64,000 bases of DNA from Proteobacteria bacterium UBA6503 (GCA_002436405.1 DJLZ01000001.1:868713-932712); one strand, 5' to 3'; positions 34,169-43,631 are shown, counted from the stretch's first letter. The notes: generated by a model not told the origin, from the sequence alone. Numbers and translations are program-made.

Positions 34169-34801
34169 TTACTCATCAAAGTAGTCTGAATAGTGTGCAG
34201 GCATTTCTGTGATTACATTTGGAAGCATACGAGTAATTTTCTTGTTTATGTAGGCCTCTGATTCTATACCACAAAAGTATGGGTCATCTAAGGTTGCATA
34301 AAATGTTTTCCCATCTTTGTTCAGGGGATTTGACATGTATAAGCCTTTTTTTAATTCCATGTAGGCATTAAAAATAAAATTTCTTAAATGGTCTATTGGG
34401 TTCTCAAGTTTCATCATTTGTATTTTTAGTGAATCTGGCGCTGCTGAGAGAATTTCTCTGATGTGTTTGTTAGTCACTTTGAATCCCTCTTTATGGGCGA
34501 TATCATTCCGCAGTCTGCTGAATTTTTTTAAGGCCCCAAAAGTATTGCTATCAATAATACCTATGGAGTATGCAAACTTTAGAGTTGGGTCAAAGTTGCG
34601 GCAGATCTCGTCAACCTGCTTTTCATTTACTGTTGCTATATTTCTATTGAGTCTGTTTTTAACTCGGTCAATTAATACAATATGAAGCTTTACATGAGTG
34701 AGAATAATAAAGGTAATATTTTGGTCGCCACCATGTAAGTCACGCCCAAAATTAGTCATCTCATTTCCCCATTCTGCCCATTCTATTTCTAGTTTATCCA
34801 T
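34169..34801 (-). CDS. HEPN-like helical protein, AT-rich
   Basis: 210 residues, all-helical, with SRLRNDIAHKEG: R98-x4-H103 is the RxxxxH signature of HEPN/MltR-like domains, found in RNases of toxin-antitoxin systems and in other regulators. Hand counting 34201-34320 gives 42 of 120 G or C (35%), far below the neighbours, which suggests acquisition. No partner nucleotidyltransferase is next to it, so a toxin pair is not established. It is directly downstream of tRNA-Thr. GAGACC upstream of the ATG is a weak Shine-Dalgarno. Confidence 0.65.
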   Translation of the reverse strand: MDKLEIEWAEWGNEMTNFGRDLHGGDQNITFIILTHVKLHIVLIDRVKNRLNRNIATVNEKQVDEICRNFDPTLKFAYSIGIIDSNTFGALKKFSRLRNDIAHKEGFKVTNKHIREILSAAPDSLKIQMMKLENPIDHLRNFIFNAYMELKKGLYMSNPLNKDGKTFYATLDDPYFCGIESEAYINKKITRMLPNVITEMPAHYSDYFDE

Positions 34802-34888
34802 AATAAGGTCTCTATTTTAAGGTGAGGTGTTTAAGGTAAGGTATTGTAGGCTGGATTTTAAGGTTTTCAAGAATAAGAATAATGAGGC

Positions 34889-34926
34889 AAAAGCCCCGCA
34901 GGTTTTAAATAACCGCGGGGCTTTTT
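34889..34926 (-). terminator. Terminator downstream of tRNA-Thr
   Basis: GCCCCGC (34893-34899) pairs with GCGGGGC (34915-34921), with GGTT/AACC inside after a one-base bulge; A- and T-runs outside. Confidence 0.8.
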
Positions 34927-34934
34927 GAATTAAG

Positions 34935-35009
34935 TGGTGCTCGAAGGCAGAATTGAACTGCCGACCTCGTCATTACCAATGACGCGCTCTACCACTGAGC
35001 TACTCGAGC
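34935..35009 (-). tRNA. tRNA-Thr (anticodon GGT)
   Basis: Folds on the minus strand as a full cloverleaf: acceptor GCTCGAG/TTCGAGC (last pair G-T), D stem GCTC/GAGC, anticodon stem CGTCA/TGACG with loop TTGGTAA (anticodon GGT), T stem GGCAG/CTGCC with loop TTCAATT, discriminator A. CCA is encoded at 34935-34937. Confidence 0.96.
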
Positions 35010-35078
35010 ACTGTAACCAGAACGTTTATAGGCGATGTCGCCTGTTTGTTCAATAGAAAATTTGAGACTGCCCAGATT

Positions 35079-36188
35079 TTACGATAGCGTTGGCTGCCAT
35101 TTAATATTGTGTGCGCTCAGGTTTTGGGTGTACTCGTCCAGTGTAACAAGCCCCACACAAGGTTTTGCACCGCTATATTTTGTTAAGTCCCGCGCAAGTT
35201 TTTTGGCCAAGATAAGCGCTGGCATGGTGGGGATGTATAAGCCATCACCATCCATGGCGTGGATGTCAAAACGTTCTGTTTTAGGGGCGCCGTTTGCATC
35301 AATGCCCGTCATTGTCATGTAAAAGCCGCTGTCGTGTGTCCCGAGGCGGTCAAACATGTATGAGATTGTAAGCATTGGTTTGGCAAAATGCTTTAATGAC
35401 GGGCTAAGTTTATAACTTACCATCCATGAAAAAATCCATAATAGGCGGTGTAAGAATGGAATTTCGAGCCCTGCTTGAAAACGGATGTTTTTAAGGGTTG
35501 GGTAGTAGAGCGGGAAAAGGGCTAAATCTGGAATATCGCAGTTGCCTAAAAGGCGAGGCCCTAGCCCCCAAAAGTTTGTTTTACGTAGGTCTAACCAGCC
35601 ATATACATTTTTCAGGCTGCCATTTCTTAGTGTTTTAAAGGGCTTGCCCGCATAGCTTAATACAGCTGAGGTTGTTGCAAGGCCACGGTTGGTCATCTGG
35701 GCTGTGGCAATGGCATAGTCAATGTCGTGAATTTCTTTAAAGTGCGGCTTGTAGTGCTCAAGAATTGCAGATGTAAGCCCCGGGACAGAGCTTGCCCCGC
35801 TGCAAACAAAGACGCCTTTGGCTTTCGCGGCGTTATCTAGCGTATGGATGTTTGCTACAAAGTCTCGTGCATCGGCAAGGTCAATGTAATGGGCGCCAGC
35901 CTCAATGCAGGCAAGGGCAACCTCGTAACCTTGTTCTTGGTAAGGGCCTGACGTGTGAATAACAATATCCGGCGCTTGGGCCTTTAGGGTTTCTACCAGG
36001 TTGTTTTGAATATCAATCTTGCAGGTAAGGGGTGTGTGAACAGCCTTAAGGGTCTTTACGAAAGCTTTGGCTTTAGATTCGTTACGGCCCCCAACAATGA
36101 TCTGAATAGCCTCATCTGTTGCCAGAACCTCGCTAATGCGTTGGCCAAAATTGCCATAGCCACCAATGATTAAAACTTTTGCGGTCAT
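35079..36188 (-). CDS. Saccharopine dehydrogenase-like NAD(P)-binding protein
   Basis: 369 residues with a Rossmann start VLIIGGYGNFGQRISEVLA and IIVGGRNESKAKAF, then PDIVIHTSGPYQEQGYEVALACIEAGAHYIDLAD, which is the classic pattern of saccharopine dehydrogenase-like oxidoreductases. The C-terminal half (about 190-369) is the less conserved substrate domain. It is third in an operon with a flavin reductase-like and a DUF2269 gene (gaps of 14 and 3 nt). The reaction is unknown; true lysine-pathway function is not implied. Confidence 0.83.
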   Translation of the reverse strand: MTAKVLIIGGYGNFGQRISEVLATDEAIQIIVGGRNESKAKAFVKTLKAVHTPLTCKIDIQNNLVETLKAQAPDIVIHTSGPYQEQGYEVALACIEAGAHYIDLADARDFVANIHTLDNAAKAKGVFVCSGASSVPGLTSAILEHYKPHFKEIHDIDYAIATAQMTNRGLATTSAVLSYAGKPFKTLRNGSLKNVYGWLDLRKTNFWGLGPRLLGNCDIPDLALFPLYYPTLKNIRFQAGLEIPFLHRLLWIFSWMVSYKLSPSLKHFAKPMLTISYMFDRLGTHDSGFYMTMTGIDANGAPKTERFDIHAMDGDGLYIPTMPALILAKKLARDLTKYSGAKPCVGLVTLDEYTQNLSAHNIKWQPTLS

Positions 36189-36191
36189 TGT

Positions 36192-36668
36192 TTACCCCCA
36201 AAGATAAGGTTTTGCAGTCATTAAATAAAATACACCAATCAACCCTAAAAATGCGGGCCAACCAAGGATGAACCAAAGCTTAAAGTAGGTTTGATAGATT
36301 GCTGGCAAAGGCTCTTTTTTAAGAGCGGCCGCTTTAACAAGGTTTTTCATCTGAATTTGTAGCCAAACAACGGGCAGCCAGCAAAGGCCAGCAAGAATGT
36401 ATAGGCCGTAAGTTACAAGGAGCCAAGGTTCGTTCCATTCGTAGCCTGAAAGGTGAATAAGCCCCAAGCCAGTTGCGGGCTGTATAATAACGGCAGGTAG
36501 CGTAAACATATAGTCGGCAAGAACAGTGTTTTGCGCGGCGTATAATTTCTGCATTAGGTCTTGGGTGAAGTATGATCTAAACATAAAGAAGGCAATGCCC
36601 AAGCCTGTGCCAAATAGTACTGTAGAGCTTAAGATATGTAATGTTTTGAGCGTCATGTACATGTCCAT
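36192..36668 (-). CDS. DUF2269-like integral membrane protein
   Basis: 158 residues with four predicted membrane helices (about 10-30, 50-70, 82-103, 130-152) and the family start LKTLHILSSTVLFGTGLGIAFFM, with H, G and T positions typical of DUF2269. Three in-frame ATGs at the start leave the exact N-terminus open; 36668 is kept. It sits 3 nt upstream of the saccharopine dehydrogenase-like gene, a frequent pairing of these families. Confidence 0.8.
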   Translation of the reverse strand: MDMYMTLKTLHILSSTVLFGTGLGIAFFMFRSYFTQDLMQKLYAAQNTVLADYMFTLPAVIIQPATGLGLIHLSGYEWNEPWLLVTYGLYILAGLCWLPVVWLQIQMKNLVKAAALKKEPLPAIYQTYFKLWFILGWPAFLGLIGVFYLMTAKPYLWG

Positions 36669-36682
36669 ATCAGAACCCCTTC

Positions 36683-37372
36683 TTACTTAACAGGCACCAG
36701 TTTTGGAGGGCTGCCAATGTCATGTAGTTCGCCCAGTGTGCCGTATTTGGTTTTACCAAGACGGGTGAGCGGATCGATGGCAAGCTCGTCGATGTGCATG
36801 TTTTCGTCTTCAATGCTTTCTACGATGTGGTCAGCCATATAGAAGTTTTCGACCTCAACCATAATCAGGCCCATTGGCACGTTGCCAAGTTCAACAACGT
36901 CTTTCAGCTTACAGCCGTAGGCCACGGGGGCGTCTTTTACGCGGGGCATATCAAAGCCGTCAAAGTAGGTAAGGGGAATATCAAACTCGTCCACCTCAGA
37001 CTCACCAACGGCAAGGCCAGCGGCTGAGTTGTTGACGGCTTCCATGTTTGCCACGCTTGGGATGTGGACCACACACTTGCCTGTGCGTTCTAGGTTTGCC
37101 CAAGTGTCCTTTTTAAGGTCACGAGCTTCACGGCGCATGCCGCATGAAAACAGCAGGGTAGGTGGGTTATGGTCAACGCAACCTGCGTACGAAAACGGTG
37201 CAAGGTTGTGGGTACCGTCGGGGTTTTCAGTCAGAACCCATGCAATTGGGCGAGGCACGAAGGTTTGAATCAGCAAGCCGTAACGGGCGGCATGGTTTGT
37301 AAAATCAGCTGAAGCAACGGTTAGACCGCCTTCGGTTTTCTTAAAAAAGTCAGGTTTTGGGGCCTCTTGCAT
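36683..37372 (-). CDS. Flavin reductase-like FMN-binding protein
   Basis: 229 residues with the flavin-reductase-like split-barrel pattern: FVPRPIAWVLTENPDGTHNLAPFSYAGCVDHNPPTLLFSCG near 37-77 and KDTWANLERTGKCVVHIPS near 87. First gene of the operon with the DUF2269 and saccharopine dehydrogenase-like genes. Family proteins pass electrons from NAD(P)H to free FMN or to partner oxygenases; no partner oxygenase is visible here. Confidence 0.87.
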   Translation of the reverse strand: MQEAPKPDFFKKTEGGLTVASADFTNHAARYGLLIQTFVPRPIAWVLTENPDGTHNLAPFSYAGCVDHNPPTLLFSCGMRREARDLKKDTWANLERTGKCVVHIPSVANMEAVNNSAAGLAVGESEVDEFDIPLTYFDGFDMPRVKDAPVAYGCKLKDVVELGNVPMGLIMVEVENFYMADHIVESIEDENMHIDELAIDPLTRLGKTKYGTLGELHDIGSPPKLVPVK

Positions 37373-37539
37373 GGTGGGTCCTTATTTGTAAATTCAAAAT
37401 CGAGGTCAGCATAGCGGTTTTAAAGCCACGCTGCAACCGCTACACGGCAATAGGACAGTGGCTATAAGGTGTTATTTGTTTGAGTTGTGGCATTTTAATA
37501 GCTACCATGATTGGCACATTAATGAAGGAGATAAACTAT

Positions 37540-38520
37540 ATGTCATCAAACCACACACCACCGCCAGTTTGTAACACAATTTTAGACGCTATCGGTAACA
37601 CACCGCTTATTCAGGTGGCTGATGGTATTTGGGCGAAGTGTGAGTTTATGAATCCTTCAGGGTCTATTAAGGCCCGTATGGCAAAATACATGATTGAACG
37701 TGCCGAGCGTGAAGGCATGCTTAAACCAGGCGATACAATCGTTGAGGCCACAAGTGGTAACACAGGTAATGCGCTTAGCATGATTGCAGCCGTTAAAGGT
37801 TACAAGATGCACGTGATGATGCCTGATGGTTATTCAAACGAGCGTGCGGGTATCTCTCGTGCGTTTGGTGCACATCTTGAGTATGTTGGCCACTTTCAAG
37901 TAAACGAAGCGCTTGAAAAAGCCCGCGCCCTTGGCCAAGAAGATGGCTACTTTTGCCCACAACAATTTGATAACGACTGGAACGTTGACGAAAACCGTGA
38001 CTGGCTAGCGCCTGAGGTTATCTCGCAATTGCCAGAAGGTCTAAAGCTTGATGCTGTGGTGCAAGGTGTTGGTACAGGTGGCACGCTTATTGGTGTAGCC
38101 GCTGGCCTGCGTGCAGCCCATAACCCTGACCTTAAAGCCTACGCTATGGAACCTAAGGAAAGTGAAACCCTTGCATGTTGCCTTGTGGGTGATCACAAGA
38201 TTGAAGGTATCTCAGACGGGTTTGTGCCAACCATTTACGCCCGCCATAAAGACGAAATTACCGACATCGTGAGCGTTGAGAGTGACGTTGCCGTAAAAGA
38301 AATGAAAGACCTAGCCTCAAAACTAGGCCTACTGTGTGGCCCAAGTAGTGGTGCCAACGTTTGGGCAGCCAAAGAGCTAAAGCGCAAACACCCAGAACTT
38401 AAAAATATTCTAACTTTCTTGTGTGATGAGGGTGAAAAATACCTCATGCAACACTACATCGCAGAGATGACCGGCGAAAAAGAGGCCGCCAAAGCGCAAG
38501 ACGGCCAAAAAACCGCCTAA
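37540..38520 (+). CDS. Cysteine synthase/cystathionine beta-synthase family PLP enzyme
   Basis: 326 residues from ATG 37540 (AAGGAG 9 nt upstream). Fold-type II PLP enzyme: NTPLIQV start, MNPSGSIKARMAKYMI with the PLP Lys, EATSGNTGNALSM binding the carboxylate, and GVGTGGTLIGVAAGL binding the phosphate. CysK uses NPxxSVKDR, so the SIKAR form here hints at a different branch of the family. Reaction is probably a beta-replacement on O-acetylserine or a related substrate. No cysE is next to it. Confidence 0.88.
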   Translation: MSSNHTPPPVCNTILDAIGNTPLIQVADGIWAKCEFMNPSGSIKARMAKYMIERAEREGMLKPGDTIVEATSGNTGNALSMIAAVKGYKMHVMMPDGYSNERAGISRAFGAHLEYVGHFQVNEALEKARALGQEDGYFCPQQFDNDWNVDENRDWLAPEVISQLPEGLKLDAVVQGVGTGGTLIGVAAGLRAAHNPDLKAYAMEPKESETLACCLVGDHKIEGISDGFVPTIYARHKDEITDIVSVESDVAVKEMKDLASKLGLLCGPSSGANVWAAKELKRKHPELKNILTFLCDEGEKYLMQHYIAEMTGEKEAAKAQDGQKTA

Positions 38521-38606
38521 ATAGAGCAAATTAGGGTTGCCATTGCTTATCGTGGTGGTAACCTTGCCAACTTACTTAATTAATAGCTAAACAGGAGCTT
38601 CTCCAA

Positions 38607-40148
38607 ATGACTGATACGCCAAAACAAACCGAAAACCACGTACTGGCCGACCGCCTTGCTAAGTTTGAGGGATTGTCAAAGAAGCAAAAGGTCATGTACC
38701 CGAATGATTTTCGTCCAAAACACCTTGCAGCAGACATGCAAGCCCAGTTTGATGGATGGGATAAAGAGAAGCTAGAAGCTGAAGGCAACACCTACAGCGT
38801 GGCTGGCCGTATTATGTTTTTGCGTATGTTCGGTAAGCTTGCGTTTATTCAACTGCAAGACCGTAGCGGCCGTGTGCAAGGCTCGGTTGCGATTGACGGC
38901 GTAGGCGAAGACGTTTTTGCCCTGTTTAAAGAGCATGTTGACCTTGGCGATATTGTGGGGATTGAAGGCACGCTAACACGTACCCGTACGGGCGAGCTTA
39001 CAATCAACGCAAAAGAATTTAAAATTCTGAACAAAACATACCGCCCACTGCCAGATAAATTCCACGGTTTGACCGACGTTGAGCAGCGCTACCGCATGCG
39101 CTACGTTGACTTGTTTATGAACGAAGACGTACGCGACACTTTTAAAAAGCGCTCACAAATCGTACAGCACGTGCGTAACTTCTTCTTGGATGAAGACTTT
39201 ATGGAAGTTGAAACACCAATGCTACTGCACATCCATGGTGGTGCTGCAGCGCGTCCGTTTAAAACACACCACAATGCTTTGGATATGCCCCTAAGCCTGC
39301 GTATTGCGCCTGAGCTTTACCTTAAGCGCCTCGTTGTTGGTGGCTTTGAGCGTGTGTTTGAAATTAACCGTAACTTCCGTAACGAAGGTGTATCAGTACG
39401 CCATAACCCTGAGTTTACAATGATGGAAGCCTACCATGCCCACATGGACTACAACGGCATGATGGAACTGACCGAAAACCTACTTTCAAGCGTATGTGAA
39501 AAAGTAAACGGTACCACCAAGATTACCTACGGCGAACATGAAGTTGACATGTCAGCCCCATTCAAAAAACTCACCATGCGTGATGCTTTGCTTGAAGTGG
39601 GTGGTCTAAAGGAAGCTGACCTTGAAACTGTTGAAACCATTTACGCTGCTGCTAAAGCAAATAACGTAGACCTTAAGCCGGGTATGGATTTTGGCCATGC
39701 CTTCCTTGAGCTATTTGAAGAGCTTTGCGAAACAAAACTTATTAACCCAACATTTATTACAGATTACCCGAAGGTAACCTCGCCGCTTGCACGTAGTAAA
39801 GATAGTGACCCTGAATGGGCTGAACGCGCTGAACTATTTGTTGTTGGTCGTGAGCTTGCAAACTTGTTCTCAGAGTTGAATGACCCTGCCGAACAAGCTG
39901 CCCGCTTTAAAGACCAGGTTGAGCGTGCCGCTGACGGTGACGACGAAGCCATGCCTTACGACCACGACTATGTGCGTGCGCTTGAGTATGGTATGTCACC
40001 TGCTGCTGGCCTTGGTATCGGGATGGACCGTCTTGTGATGCTGCTGACAAACCAGCCAAGCATCCGTGATGTTATCCTGTTCCCGACGCTGCGCCCTGAA
40101 ACAGGCTTGGACGAAAAAATTGAAGCTGAGGTTGAAGTAGCAGAGTAA
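38607..40148 (+). CDS. lysS: Class II lysyl-tRNA synthetase
   Basis: Charges tRNA-Lys. 513 residues: an N-terminal OB-fold anticodon-binding domain (to about 155, with SVAGRIMFLRMFGKLAFIQLQD), then the class II core with motif 1 (FLDEDFMEVETPML), motif 2 (FEINRNFRNEGVSVRHNPEFTMMEAY) and motif 3 (GLGIGMDRLVMLLT). GGAG precedes the ATG. Complete and normal in length. Confidence 0.97.
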   Translation: MTDTPKQTENHVLADRLAKFEGLSKKQKVMYPNDFRPKHLAADMQAQFDGWDKEKLEAEGNTYSVAGRIMFLRMFGKLAFIQLQDRSGRVQGSVAIDGVGEDVFALFKEHVDLGDIVGIEGTLTRTRTGELTINAKEFKILNKTYRPLPDKFHGLTDVEQRYRMRYVDLFMNEDVRDTFKKRSQIVQHVRNFFLDEDFMEVETPMLLHIHGGAAARPFKTHHNALDMPLSLRIAPELYLKRLVVGGFERVFEINRNFRNEGVSVRHNPEFTMMEAYHAHMDYNGMMELTENLLSSVCEKVNGTTKITYGEHEVDMSAPFKKLTMRDALLEVGGLKEADLETVETIYAAAKANNVDLKPGMDFGHAFLELFEELCETKLINPTFITDYPKVTSPLARSKDSDPEWAERAELFVVGRELANLFSELNDPAEQAARFKDQVERAADGDDEAMPYDHDYVRALEYGMSPAAGLGIGMDRLVMLLTNQPSIRDVILFPTLRPETGLDEKIEAEVEVAE

Positions 40149-40202
40149 CCCTCTGCTGCTTTGCAGCTTAGCTTTATAATAATAAAATTCGGAGTAATCC
40201 CT

Positions 40203-41855
40203 ATGACCGCTGGTTCTCAAGAGTGGTGGCGCGGTGCCGTCATCTATCAAATTTATCCACGTAGCTTTAACGACTCTAACGCCGATGGTATTGGCGATCT
40301 TCAAGGTATTATTAGTAAGCTTGAATACATCGCAAAGCTTGGCGCTGACGGTATTTGGGTGTCACCATTTTTAATGTCACCGCAAGAAGACTACGGCTAC
40401 GATATTTCAGATTACAAAACCGTTGACCCTATGTTTGGTACCAATAACGACTGGAAGGCCGTGATTGATAAAGCCCATGAGCTTGGTCTAAAAGTGCTGA
40501 TGGATATGGTGTTCTCGCACACGTCAAACCAGCATCCGTGGTTCCTTGAAAGCCGTTCGGATACGAAAAACCCAAAGGCCGACTGGTACCTATGGGCAGA
40601 CCCTAAGGCCGATGGTAGCCCACCAAATAACTGGATTTGCCGCTTTAACAACTGCAGCGCTTGGACGTGGGAACCACGCCGTAAGCAATATTACTTCCAT
40701 AACTTCTTGGCATCGCAGCCTGATCTGAACTTCCATAACCCAGAAGTGCGTGAAGCTGCAAAAGACGTTATGCGCTTTTGGCTTGACCTTGGCGTAGATG
40801 GCTTCCGCTTTGATGTGGTGAACTTCTACTTCCAAGATAAAGAGCTGCGTGACAACCCTCCATTTACAGAAGGTGACCCTAAGCTTGATGATATTTTTGA
40901 ATCATCACCGCTTTACCTGCAGCGCCAAAAATACAACCGCACACGCCCTGAAAACCTTGAGTTTATTAAGGAAATCCGTGCGCTATTGGATGAATACCCA
41001 GACACGACAAGTATTGGTGAAGTCAGCGACGACGATAACATTCGTCTTGCGGCCTCATACACCAAGGGGATGAATCACCTCCACCAAGCCTACACACCAT
41101 TTTTGCTGCGCCCTGATAACAACAACGCAGCGCTAGTACGAAAAGGTTTACAGATTATCGAGACTGAGTTTGACGATAGCTGGCCGATGTGGGCAACTGG
41201 TAACCACGACGTGCAGCGTATTATTACCCGCTGGTCGGAAGAGGGCGAAGCTTACAATGCCGACAAGGTGAAAACATTGATGGTACTTTCAGCCTCAATG
41301 CGTGGCAGCGTGCTGCTTTACCAAGGTGATGAACTTGGCTTGCCTGAGGTTCTTGATATGCCGCTTGAAATGCTGCGCGACCCACTTGGTATTGCCCTCT
41401 ACCCAGAAGCACCCGGCCGTGATGGCTGCCGTGTGCCGCTGCCTTGGGCTAAGGATCAAGAGAATGCTGGTTTCTCAATTGGTCAGCCATGGTTGCCTGT
41501 GCCGCATTCATTCCACGAATTTGCCGCAGACGTGCAAGAAGCTGATGAAAATAGCGTGCTGAACTTCACCCGTAAGTTTTTAAACTGGCGCCGTACGCAG
41601 CCTGCCATGGTTGCGGGTAAACTGCACCTGCTAGAAGACTTCCATGAAGATTTGGTTTGCTACGAGCGTGAGCTTGATGATCAAAAGCTGACCTTTGTCT
41701 TTAACCTTTCAGGTAACCCACTAAAGGTGAAACAAAGCGACTTTGAAGGCACATTGCGCTTCTTGGCTGACTTGACATCTGAAGGTGTTGAAGTGACCGA
41801 TAGCACAATTAAAATGCCGGCATGGTCATTCTTTATTGCTGAAGAAGCTAAGTAA
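40203..41855 (+). CDS. GH13 alpha-glucosidase / oligo-1,6-glucosidase-type hydrolase
   Basis: 550 residues from ATG 40203 (CGGAG upstream). GH13 motifs: DGIGDLQGI near 27, DMVFSHTSNQHPWF (region I), GVDGFRFDVVNF (region II, Asp nucleophile), SIGEVSD (region III, Glu acid/base) and GNHDVQRI (region IV). The QWWRGAVIYQIYPRSF-like start is that of alpha-glucosidases and trehalulose-type enzymes. Cytosolic, no signal peptide. Likely cleaves alpha-linked oligosaccharides; exact linkage not readable. Confidence 0.93.
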   Translation: MTAGSQEWWRGAVIYQIYPRSFNDSNADGIGDLQGIISKLEYIAKLGADGIWVSPFLMSPQEDYGYDISDYKTVDPMFGTNNDWKAVIDKAHELGLKVLMDMVFSHTSNQHPWFLESRSDTKNPKADWYLWADPKADGSPPNNWICRFNNCSAWTWEPRRKQYYFHNFLASQPDLNFHNPEVREAAKDVMRFWLDLGVDGFRFDVVNFYFQDKELRDNPPFTEGDPKLDDIFESSPLYLQRQKYNRTRPENLEFIKEIRALLDEYPDTTSIGEVSDDDNIRLAASYTKGMNHLHQAYTPFLLRPDNNNAALVRKGLQIIETEFDDSWPMWATGNHDVQRIITRWSEEGEAYNADKVKTLMVLSASMRGSVLLYQGDELGLPEVLDMPLEMLRDPLGIALYPEAPGRDGCRVPLPWAKDQENAGFSIGQPWLPVPHSFHEFAADVQEADENSVLNFTRKFLNWRRTQPAMVAGKLHLLEDFHEDLVCYERELDDQKLTFVFNLSGNPLKVKQSDFEGTLRFLADLTSEGVEVTDSTIKMPAWSFFIAEEAK

Positions 41856-41872
41856 GAAGCTTAGTAATATAC

Positions 41873-42508
41873 TTAGCGGGTAAGGAACATATAACCAACG
41901 GCAATAAAGACGCTGATTGACATACCAATCAGCATAAAGCCGAACACACGGTTAAAGTTTTGCACATTACGCTTTTGCAGTTGGCGTTTACCGAGGTAAA
42001 TCACGCCCAGCTTCCACGCCCAGCTGATGTGGGCGCCAATCGCAAGGGAAATCACCACAAGTGCAGCTTGAACAGATGTGTATTCTAAAAGGCCATTGGT
42101 GCTAACGGCGGCCGTGTGGGTTGCTAGGTTTGCAAGGTCCATCAGTGGAATGCTAATCCCGATTAAAAAGCCTGCTTTGGCCGCTGTTTTAGGCGGGCTT
42201 GGTTTTTTAGAGAGATACACCAACCCCATCAGCATAATCATAAAGCCCAAAAAGCTTAAAATCAGAAGCTTATTATCCAAAATTAGAGCCGCAAACTTAC
42301 CAAAAGGCACCCATGTGCTGGTAAGGCTAATGCCTGCTACCGCTAAAATAGCAAAAATCAGGTGGGCGCATGTGGCGCCAAGGGCAATGACCCAGCCAGC
42401 CAGCAGCGAACGGTTAAGCGTGCGTTCAAACGCAATAAGTTGGGTCAGCCCTGGTGGGGTGGCCACAATAAAACCGGCAAGTGCTGCGTGTGTTGCAATT
42501 TCTAGCAT
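41873..42508 (-). CDS. LysE/RhtB-like membrane transporter
   Basis: 211 residues with about six helices. ALAGFIVATPPGLTQLIAFERTLNRSLLAGWVIALGATCAHLIFA near the start is the LysE-family opening (a PG-x2-Q-like motif followed by the first helices), and the C-terminal NRVFGFMLIGMSISVFIAVG is the usual last helix. Family members export amino acids or related solutes. It converges on the GH13 gene with only 17 nt between stops. Confidence 0.72.
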   Translation of the reverse strand: MLEIATHAALAGFIVATPPGLTQLIAFERTLNRSLLAGWVIALGATCAHLIFAILAVAGISLTSTWVPFGKFAALILDNKLLILSFLGFMIMLMGLVYLSKKPSPPKTAAKAGFLIGISIPLMDLANLATHTAAVSTNGLLEYTSVQAALVVISLAIGAHISWAWKLGVIYLGKRQLQKRNVQNFNRVFGFMLIGMSISVFIAVGYMFLTR

Positions 42509-42603
42509 GGGGGTAATACGCCATGTTTTAGGCTAAAAGTGAAGCGAAAACGGCGAAATACCAAGTTTTAAGGCCGTATTAATTAATGCTATGACACAAA
42601 AAA

Positions 42604-42634
42604 GCCGCCCTTGCTGATGCAGTGGGGCGGTTTT
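42604..42634 (-). terminator. Terminator of the 42.7-kb membrane gene
   Basis: CCGCCC (42605-42610) and GGGCGG (42625-42630), with CTG/CAG pairing inside; on the minus strand a T-run follows. Confidence 0.75.
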
Positions 42635-42668
42635 CGCTATAAAGCATGTGTTGTATTTAGGCGTTTAG

Positions 42669-43025
42669 CTATGAGGCATGTTGCGACTCAAAGTAAAACT
42701 TGTGGCTTAAGCCACCTAAAAACAGGTACACGGCAACGGTACAAAACACGGTGTACGTAATGTACGTGGTGTCAAAACCGTAGGGGTTGCGGACGATTAA
42801 AACCGTCAGCGGTACAAATATCAGGGCTAAAAAGCCATAAACATTTGCGGTCTTACGCAGGCGTTTTGCACGCTTACGGGGTTTGGGCACTTGCGCCACA
42901 ATGGCGAGGCCTATCAACACAACTGCATAGAATAAGTTCAGAGCAGGGGCGATGGGTAAAAGTGCTGCCAATAAAATCAGAACCGCGTGTGCAGCAACCA
43001 ATTTGTAATTAAAAGTAAAGACCAT
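42669..43025 (-). CDS. Small four-helix membrane protein, accessory type
   Basis: 118 residues from ATG 43025, which has GGAGG 8 nt upstream; the longer frame to 43124 runs through a pyrimidine leader. Helices at about 8-25, 29-47, 64-82 and 88-107, with a basic loop PKPRKRAKRLRK between helices 2 and 3. No family recognised. It begins a run of three small membrane genes on the minus strand, each with its own terminator. Confidence 0.65.
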   Translation of the reverse strand: MVFTFNYKLVAAHAVLILLAALLPIAPALNLFYAVVLIGLAIVAQVPKPRKRAKRLRKTANVYGFLALIFVPLTVLIVRNPYGFDTTYITYTVFCTVAVYLFLGGLSHKFYFESQHAS

Positions 43026-43116
43026 AAGTGGCCCTCCAAAAGTAGTAAAAGGAAAAGAAAAGTAACAGAGAGTCTCATAGATAGGCATTTTGTAGATGTT
43101 TTCAAGCCTAAACCTA

Positions 43117-43146
43117 AAAAGCACCCCACAAACGTGGGGTGCTTTT
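43117..43146 (-). terminator. Terminator of the 43.2-kb membrane gene
   Basis: AAAAGCACCCCAC (43117-43129) pairs with GTGGGGTGCTTTT (43134-43146) across AAAC. Symmetric. Confidence 0.9.
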
Positions 43147-43157
43147 ATCGATAGGGT

Positions 43158-43532
43158 TTAGTCAGAGGGTGGGCTGCGATACCCAAAAAAGCCAGCAGCG
43201 CCAAAGAGCATGGTAATGCCTGTCATCAGCAAAAAGATGAGGAAGGCCACAATGCCACCGTCAATGGCGGCAAGATACACATTGCCCATCATGCCAGCAC
43301 TCACGAGGGCAAGGCCACAAAGGCTGAGGCAACTGGCGCGAAAGGCACTGGTTTTACAGTTGTGGCGCACGGCCTTTTTGTGGTTGCTGTTACTCATAAG
43401 GTAAACAACAAGGCCCAGTGCAGCGCTGACCAAAAGGCCAACTGTAATGGGCCCAAAAGCCATGATAGGCTGCGCGGCGAAAAAAATAGCCCCAATCAGG
43501 GCAAGCGGAAATGCAAAAATAAGTTTGTTCAA
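43158..43532 (-). CDS. Small membrane protein, accessory type
   Basis: 124 residues if started at TTG 43532, which is preceded by AAGGTG; no in-frame ATG is available between the leader and the first helix. Helices at about 4-22, 26-45, 65-83 and 89-110, a basic Cys/His loop (SNSNHKKAVRHNCK) in between, and a Gly-rich end (GAAGFFGYRSPP). The leader carries TATCTCTCTTTCGTTTTTC. No family recognised. Confidence 0.58.
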   Translation of the reverse strand: MNKLIFAFPLALIGAIFFAAQPIMAFGPITVGLLVSAALGLVVYLMSNSNHKKAVRHNCKTSAFRASCLSLCGLALVSAGMMGNVYLAAIDGGIVAFLIFLLMTGITMLFGAAGFFGYRSPPSD

Positions 43533-43631
43533 GGAACACCTTGTGCATAAAGAAAAACGAAAGAGAGATAGCTTATATGTGCAAGATACCAGCCTGAGCC
43601 TAAATTTCAAGGAAGAGTCTGACGAATAAAG

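Noticed and set aside
34169..34801. HEPN/MNT toxin-antitoxin pair
   Set aside because: No nucleotidyltransferase or other antitoxin gene is next to the HEPN-like gene; neighbours are a small membrane protein and a tRNA.
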